From assembly GCA_029582265.1 (NCBI GenBank), contig CM055837.1, positions 8,011,926 through 8,075,925 of the forward strand: a stretch of 64,000 bases of DNA, given 5' to 3'. A program made the position numbers and the translations under genes. The notes below the pieces were generated by a model that was not told where the DNA came from, searched no databases, and was given only the letters and a program-made list of their open reading frames with translations. How positions within the stretch are numbered: position 1 is the stretch's first letter; every line of letters begins with the position of its first letter. Shown here in pieces: positions 57,801 to 64,000 of this stretch. Source of the stretch: Zoroaster sp. YZ-2022. Its lineage: Eukaryota; Echinodermata; Asteroidea; Forcipulatida; Zoroasteridae.

Positions 57801-58873
57801 CTCGTAAAACATGGAGTGAGTTAACATGGTTGGAAGGTTAAAACAAGTCCTGCTTGAAAAATTTGTTATGTTATACCTAAAGACTACCATCATTTGTTTA
57901 CTATAAAAGCAAGTGTACCCCTAATAATTGAACCACAGGTGCAAAATTAACTATGATTGAATGCAATTGTTTTTCTTTCTAGGAAACTCATCCCCGCCTA
58001 AAGATATCTTAGGGTTAATAAGCCAAATTGGGAAAAGAAAAAAGAAGAGGGCTCTATGTTCTTCCCAAGGTACGAGTTCAACAACAAGTTCCACAAGTGC
58101 TGGAGTTGGTGAACCTGCACAACAAAATGTAAGTACATATACTTTATTATTTATACTTTCAAGAATTAGTCTAATGTGTTCTTCTTGGGCACATACAGTA
58201 CATGTATAATTATGTGTATAAAATTTAAACCTCCAGAAGATCTGCCTAAATTTGATAAAATGCCATTATACATATGGACATGTACACATTTGTATGCATT
58301 CCAAATGGCCCTTTTAAAATTTGTCTTAAGTTCGGCTTGAGATCACTTTGAAACTGCATTCGAAATGTGGGCTCCTGCCTTGGACAAGTATGCCATTAAA
58401 TAGAAAATTAATTAAGGGAACAGTTCTTGAGGGCATGCATTTGAATATGAAAAAGTAATTAAATATTGACGTCATTATTCTTTCATTCATTCATTTTTTT
58501 TGGGAGAGCTATTGCCTTATTCTGTGCATTGTGAAAGGGTAATGCAGTTTTTCTGATTTCTTACCATTTGTCTTTTACCTTAGGTGTAATCTGTGTTGAT
58601 GGCAAATCAGTATCTATGAAAGATGTGCTGTCTTTCTTGACTGGTGCCCCATGCTACCCAGTGACAGGATGGCCAACTTCACCATCTGTTGAATTCAAGC
58701 GTGATTGCTTTGAACGCCATATTCCACTTGACAACCAACCCTGCAATTGCTACCCTACTGCTTCGACGTGTACTTTCATCTTGACGCTCCCCCTTCACTA
58801 CAAGTCATATGACTCATTTCAGACAGCCTTTGCCAAAGCTATTTTGTATTGCAAAGGATTTGGACATGTGTAA
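54883..58873 (+). CDS. SAM-like domain plus HECT C-lobe protein (short ubiquitin-ligase-like)
   Basis: Five exons with GT-AG introns in phase: 54883-54900 (MAKETP), 56661-56723, 57180-57285, 57983-58069 and 58584-58873; about 187 residues. Residues 7-60 (IGDILRRLGLDEVINMFEEE, MSDEELKSLGINKIGDRYEL) resemble a SAM domain. Residues 95-187 (SMKDVLSFLTGAPCYPVTGW, YPTASTCTFILTLP, AKAILYCKGFGHV) match the C-lobe of HECT ligases, including the Cys in the (L/Y)P-A-TC motif that accepts ubiquitin, closest in style to G2E3-like proteins. The N-lobe that binds E2 is absent. A stronger donor at 58129 would extend exon 4 with a Ser/Thr-rich tail (SSTTSS-type) but throws exon 5 out of frame, so exon 4 may be alternatively spliced or an exon is missing. 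No frameshift is seen. Confidence 0.75.
55011..55188. mobile_element. 178-bp MITE in intron 1 of the SAM-HECT gene
   Basis: AATAGACCTTATGCACATGA at the left is mirrored by CAATGCATAAGGTCTATT at the right, both adjoining TGACGTCA. Related ends (TATAGACCTTGTGCATTTGA) lie at 3774 and 34865. Target duplication not clear. Confidence 0.75.
56280..56440 (+). repeat. likely LINE 3' tail (GAAAT)n
   Basis: A non-coding stretch ends TGTACCCTGTGAAATAATAA followed by four ATGAA units. This looks like the 3' end of a non-LTR element; a similar ATGAAATGAAATG tract is at 9758. Lies in intron 1 of the SAM-HECT gene. Confidence 0.35.
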
Positions 58874-61580
58874 ATGTCATGTAAAATCATCAAAAGATAT
58901 TTACATACATGTAAAGTCAAGTTGTTATAGTCAGTATTAAAGTTTAAATTTTCTAAATTGTTTCCGAAAATTAACACCTAAATTTTTCAATTCTTTTCAA
59001 ACAGAAGCACAAAATTAAGTTTGATTGACAGTTTCAAATACAATTTCAAATACTTAATCATAAGACTTTTCAATGAAAGGAAAAAAGGAAATAAACACCA
59101 TTTCTTATAGATCACAATTGTTTAATGTATAAGTTGTACACATGATTGTTATATATCCAACAAATAATATGCAGATCATTTTATTCAAAATTCTACATGT
59201 AATTCTAAATGTAAAAACAAAATAGATCATCGATTATGACAAGTGCATTATACTGGTGATGCACATTTTTTAAAGACTATTTTAAGAGTCTTATTTCATA
59301 ATACTAATAGAGACAATAATTTCAATGTATAGAAGGTACATAAAAAAGTAACATGTACTTTCTACTTCAGTGATTGCATAATAGCCCTGCATTTAAAATA
59401 CCTTTAGTTTGTTTTGATAAATCAATATTTGAAATTATGAGTCATTCCAGGACCCTCATCAGGATCACTGTTTATGCTGATAATCCTTTGGAAGCTGAAA
59501 TAGCTCTCGATTAAGGTTCTGTTATGAAAAACAAGAAGCATGTAGCAGAGCTGACATTTATTGTTTTTAATGTATAAACCAATATCAATCAATGATTATT
59601 GTTAAAGTAATTATCAACCCTTCGGTAGAATGAATATTTGTCACAACCTACCTGACATAATTGGTAGTTACCCTGGAAGCTTCTTGTAGAAATCCATGTT
59701 TACAGATTGTGTTGATTCGAGCATGTAGGCAGAATTAAAGTTAAACTATACCTGTGCACGTTCTCCAAAAACCTAACATTACACTGGTACGGCCTCAGGT
59801 CCGTTTTAACAATTCAATCTACACATGTACTCACTTAAATTCTGCATCCATGCTCTAGCCAATGTAATCAGGACACATTAAGCAGAAAATACTGCTTAAC
59901 ACATTTTGTTCAATTTGTGCTACATATGGACATGCCTGTTGAAGCAGCTCATATTTTTAAGAGTTACTTGTTCTACCTTTAACCTGAGGGTTTATATTAT
60001 ATTAATTGTTTTCTTGAATAAAACTTTAGTTACCTGTTTTTCAACTCATAAATGCATGCTCCGACACTGACATGAAAAATTGTAGTTTGTTCATGTCTTG
60101 CACTGTATTTTTATAATCGTAAATCTGTATTCATTTTATATTTCTATATTCATGTAACTTTTTTAGTGTTAAGTGTTTTATTGTTAACTCAAATATGAAG
60201 TACCAATGTGAGAGAATTTCTGTCGATATCGTTGTGATAAAACTTCTTTTTGATTTAGTGCTAACCTGAGGTTTTATATTACATCCTTTCAGATGTGAAG
60301 TCATTCAAAGTTTAAAATTTGTCATAACTTGCCAGCCACTGTACATTATATAAATAATACAAGCACACACAAAATGCAATACAAAAATATATGTATTTTT
60401 CAAATAAAACTTTATTCATCTGGTTTTAAACTCACAAAATGCCTTCCCAAGCACTCAAATGAAAAATTGAAGTGCCTTCATGTCTCAAAATTATTTTTAT
60501 AATCATAAATCAGTAAATAGTGCAATTGATGATCATGTTGTTATTTGTTTAGTGATTTGGTGTTAACTCATAATCATTGTATCAAAATAGGTCATCCAAA
60601 TTGAATTTGTATGAAAAAGTTATAACCGAGTCAACTGTCAGCATGGTAAAGAGGAAGTATATGCTTTCCAATAACATGTACTTGCATCTCTGTTGGCATG
60701 AATGACGGAGTGCCAATGTTTAAAAAATGTCTTCCAAATGTCCTTTTGGGCTCATGAAAGCATGTGTGTTAACAAAAACCATTGCTACTTGAAATCTGCT
60801 CAAACTTTCAAAACACTGGCACTCTGCAAGTAAGGTATCATTGTAAAGCAGATATTTCCCTTGATACAGTTGATTAGGTTTGAACTTTGTCATACTAAGC
60901 CACCAAAGTTGGATTACTGGTACCTTTTTTATTTGTACTGTAGTACTTGATCTGTGATCAAAAAATAACAAACAATACACATTTCAACAATTGTATGTCA
61001 ATGGGCTGTTGTGTTCCAGGGGTGTCCCTCAATATTGGCAAAGGATTACTTTTAATTGACAATCATGATCTTGGGAAAAAACGGATGCAATCTAATTGGC
61101 CTTTTCACAAAACGAATGAAAAAAAGGTGTCAATGTAGGTACCATGCTGCTTTCAGCACAAAAAGGTTCTACACTGTGAAGGTTTTAATACAAACTACAG
61201 TAGATGATGTTCATTGAAGTATTCTTTAAAAAACATAATTATGTCATACCAGTGCATATGAATGGTATCCCAGGCAATTTTCAAAGAATAGTTTTTCTGG
61301 CTCTATTAATAATAGGTATTACAGATTCCACTATTAAGGGTGTACCAGTAAAAATTGGCATACCAGATTTTGTCTAGTGCGAGTATAATCTTAATTTTAA
61401 TCTGCTTATTTATTACTGTAAACTTGAGTATGATAGAATCACAACTATGACAGTTTCTAAGCAACTGCAAGCACTTTATCATCTTTGGTATACAACTTCA
61501 TGAAGACATACTGAAAATGAAAAAGTACAGATAAATGTGGGCTACAGGGGAGCAATATGACATTCTCTCTCGGCAGTCAA
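58874..61580. other. 3' flank and intergenic DNA, no gene supported
   Basis: AT-rich with several AATAAA signals (for example near 59090), any of which could end the SAM-HECT transcript. Two loosely similar blocks near 59990-60260 and 60260-60560 (AAACTTTA.TTA.CTG.TTTT.AACTCA) suggest an old tandem duplication. No open frame is convincing. Confidence 0.45.
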
Positions 61581-61584
61581 CGTG

Positions 61585-63679
61585 TTAATTCAAGAATTCC
61601 TTCTTTAGACCTAAATAGAAACGAACGGCTTCTTGAGGAGTATGTGGCATGGCAAGTCCATTACGTTGTACAACATATTCAGCTACCTCCACAAACTCTT
61701 GAGAACAACCGAATCTGTTCAGTTTTACATATACCTTGCACCGCTTCCACATCAGTCAATGTTACATCATGTTTTGTAGTCGTGGTATCTATGAATGGGA
61801 TAAGTCATCATTAAAACCAATACCAGATTTACTAAACAGTTGTTCACAATAAGATTCATTTGCAGAGTGATCAAAGTGGTGGTCACATACTTTTGAAAGA
61901 TTAACCCTATAGGGGCACTTCACAGCCATTGAGTGTCAGGTCAGATTGATTCAGTGACAGTTTGCATATGTTTCATCTTGTCTTATTGATCAGGGTTAAA
62001 TTAAACATCTGCAATTTTATAATTTTAATGGCTAATGCAGGGTATGGTCAGTTTTGTTTTTCATAGACCGATCATTTACATTTAAATCAACCTTGAATAC
62101 ATAATTGTGTGGAGTGAACAAATATCACCATTATATGGCCCAATTTTTAGCTTTATCAGAAATTGTGCAAATGCGACGACTGTAATAATAAAACATTTTA
62201 TCATTGAGTTTATATATTTTAATTGGTAACGTCTCCTCTACTTAATCATGTTTGTGTTAAAAAAAATTAATTGAGTTACCAAAAGCTTACATACCATAAA
62301 GTTCTGGTAAGAAATACATCTCATCTGGTTTCCCATGAGAAGCAACACTGTTCTTGCATGGACGGATGTGATGCTCGTTCCATAGTTGTCCAACTTGATG
62401 TAGTTCTGCACGCAGCAACCCAGTAAAGGAGAATCTCATGCACTCTCTAAAGTGCAAAAAGCAAACCAAAATGACCACTACAATAATAAGCACGCAATAA
62501 AACCATTTCAACTTACTTAAAAGTCAAGTGGTATCAACAATTTGGAATAAAGACAATCTAGAATTACAGTGACATCCAACTAAGAGTGAGTGGTAACCAA
62601 AACTGGTCATATACATCAAAGGGTTTCAACAAATTTATAAAGTGAATTTGGTTTAAGGTAGCAGAAAATAAACTGGGGGTACTTACAGTTGCCACACAGA
62701 TGAATTATCCAATAACCCACTGTCACGCATGTTTTTGAAGAGCCTCAGCCAGAAATCAATTGAACCAGATCTCATACTACCCCACCACCGCTCAATTCGC
62801 TGTGAAACAAAATGTCACAATAAATTAAGATTTGTCTTGTTATTTACTGTGAAGCAAGATCACATTAAACAAAATATATTCCCCTCTCATGATAGCTACA
62901 GACAAAGGCATTCAGCAGAAAAATTGAAACATGCTGGATCACAAACGGGTTACTGAAACCTGAAAAATCAATTTAAAACAATTTTGACACTCACTGGTTT
63001 TGCAACGGCTAATACCGACTTAAAAGTAGAAGAGAAAACACACCTGGTTTGAGGTCGACTTCCCATATAAGAAGCTATTGAATCCTGCCCGTTCGTCTTC
63101 ATGGTAGTAACGAAATGCTATTTGGATATCTTCAATCAGTGTGTATTTTCGGTTCCACGATCTGTTCTTATGACATGTGGAACCCCTACAACAAATTAAG
63201 AAGTAAACAAGAAATGGAATACTTATTACATGTTCATGACAACAGACCAAGGTCCAATTTCATGTCGTTGCTTACCCAGAATTTGGGGCTTACTGGCCAA
63301 GCTAATGCACTGGACTCAAGTTCAGATGTTTTCATAGTGTGGGTTCGTGATCTGTCGTGGTGGCACATGTGTCCTTTAACAAGACACATGACCATCATTA
63401 CTCTGTCCTTCAGATGAGATATTAGGTCCGTGGGTCCTGTATGTTTTGTAATGCACAATACAGAACCCAGGACACTTATCGTGAAAGAGAATAGGCAGGC
63501 AAATATCCATCCTGTAAATGGGGCTCTTGCGCTGTTGGCTGTTGAATAAATAAATAATGGATTGCTTTGTCATTTCCACTACCTTCGTTTAACTCCATGT
63601 CTGTAAAACAGAAAAGAACATATCACTGGAACTGTATATCCAGCGGTGAAGTAGTCAAACAGAAGCCGTTGAACATCAT
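61585..63679 (-). pseudogene. integrase-like DDE protein gene, broken
   Basis: Complement exons: 63679-63583 (VQRLLFDYFTAGYTVPVICS), 63185-63044 (VIRTDRGTEN, then FNSFLYGKSTSNQ), 62803-62690 (RIERWWGSMRSG), 62446-62295 (RFSFTGLLRAELHQVGQLWN, KPDEMYFLPELY) and 61788-61585 (GCSQEFVEVAEYVVQRNGLA, stop after KKEFLN). Motif order matches an uncharacterised metazoan family with an integrase core, common in fish and marine invertebrates. D of TDRGTEN and E of RIERWW would be the second and third catalytic residues. The exon with the first Asp is missing: the gap is filled by a SINE. Frame breaks lie near 63135 and near 61732, so the gene is dead as assembled. Remaining introns are GT-AG and in phase. 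Confidence 0.75.
63256..63562 (+). repeat. tRNA-derived SINE, diverged, in the integrase-like gene
   Basis: CTTACTGGCCAAGCTAATGC is an eroded A-box region, GTGTGGGTTCGTGATC the B-box region, and CTTTAACAAGACACATGACC, GTCCTTCAGATGAGATATTA and TCCTGTATGTTTTGTAATGC match the 3' part of the truncated SINE at 19.13-19.22 kb. It ends in (AATA)n. Confidence 0.7.
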
Positions 63680-63699
63680 CTGTAGAGACATGGTCAGGA

Positions 63700-64000
63700 A
63701 AAGTATGAACTGACTTGAACAAATGTTACCAGGACAACAAAGTGAGGGGATAAATAACCTCTGGACTCGTGCTCCATCCAGTTATTATCATAGTAGAGCA
63801 GAAGAGGATATCTGGAATGATTTCACATTGGCTTAAATACATTTGAAATTTAAACAAAGGATACTATAAGTCAGAGCTCCAAGTCCTTCCACCGCAGCCG
63901 ACAGTAAACCGGGAAACACCTACACTTCCAAGGGTCCTTTGAACATGAACAGCAAAACCTACAGTGTAGGAAAATGAGGAAGATATCTGTCTACATAAAT
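63700..64000. other. window end, nothing recognised
   Basis: Would be intron or 5' flank of the integrase-like gene. No further exon is recognised before the window ends. Confidence 0.35.

Overview
The window is nuclear DNA of an animal. Genes are split by short GT-AG introns, several protein families are metazoan, and most of the sequence is transposon and satellite debris. No bacterial operon, rRNA, CRISPR array or intact tRNA gene is seen. The repeat style (tRNA-derived SINEs with ATT tails, CR1/L2-type LINE tail, Penelope-like ends, many TTAA and TA MITEs, frequent tacatgta runs) suggests a marine invertebrate deuterostome such as an echinoderm, hemichordate or lancelet. That taxonomic guess is inference.

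Gene content. (1) Complement 10919-5916 is a ten-exon gene of about 1,030 codons. Its first exon encodes a zinc-binding module strikingly like the non-core N-terminal region of RAG1 (two CxxC pairs, an HxxxxxCxxC pair, a C3HC4 RING and a C2H2-like finger). The other nine exons encode a different conserved transposase-like protein, not the RAG1 core. This is the architecture described for N-RAG-TP elements and is the main discovery candidate. Nine splice junctions are in phase, but exon 1 carries two apparent single-base frameshifts. (2) Complement 47593-44160 holds the last four exons of an M1-family aminopeptidase, with one apparent frameshift. (3) Plus 54883-58873 is a five-exon gene joining a SAM-like domain directly to the C-lobe of a HECT ubiquitin ligase, with the catalytic Cys but no N-lobe. 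(4) Complement 63679-61585 is a broken integrase-like DDE gene.

Mobile elements. 1-590: piggyBac transposase remnant. 12.3-12.9 kb: Penelope-like 3' end with a hammerhead-ribozyme-like core. 13.2-20.2 kb: an 81-bp satellite array interrupted by four different TA-target elements (one 4.5 kb long) and by SINEs. 22.1 kb: a 219-bp insertion with a 12-bp target duplication. 23.2-29.5 kb: nested piggyBac elements. 36.5 and 38.1 kb: hAT elements with perfect 8-bp target duplications. 42.4 kb: a solo LTR inside a tandem array. Further satellites lie at 31.4-32.3, 46.5-47.0 and 54.2-54.6 kb.

The four genes show no sign of working together; they are unrelated neighbours in repeat-rich DNA. Three of them, and the piggyBac transposase, carry small indels. 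This pattern fits either decay or base-level assembly errors, and raw reads would decide. All protein identifications here come from motif recognition by eye; no database search was run.
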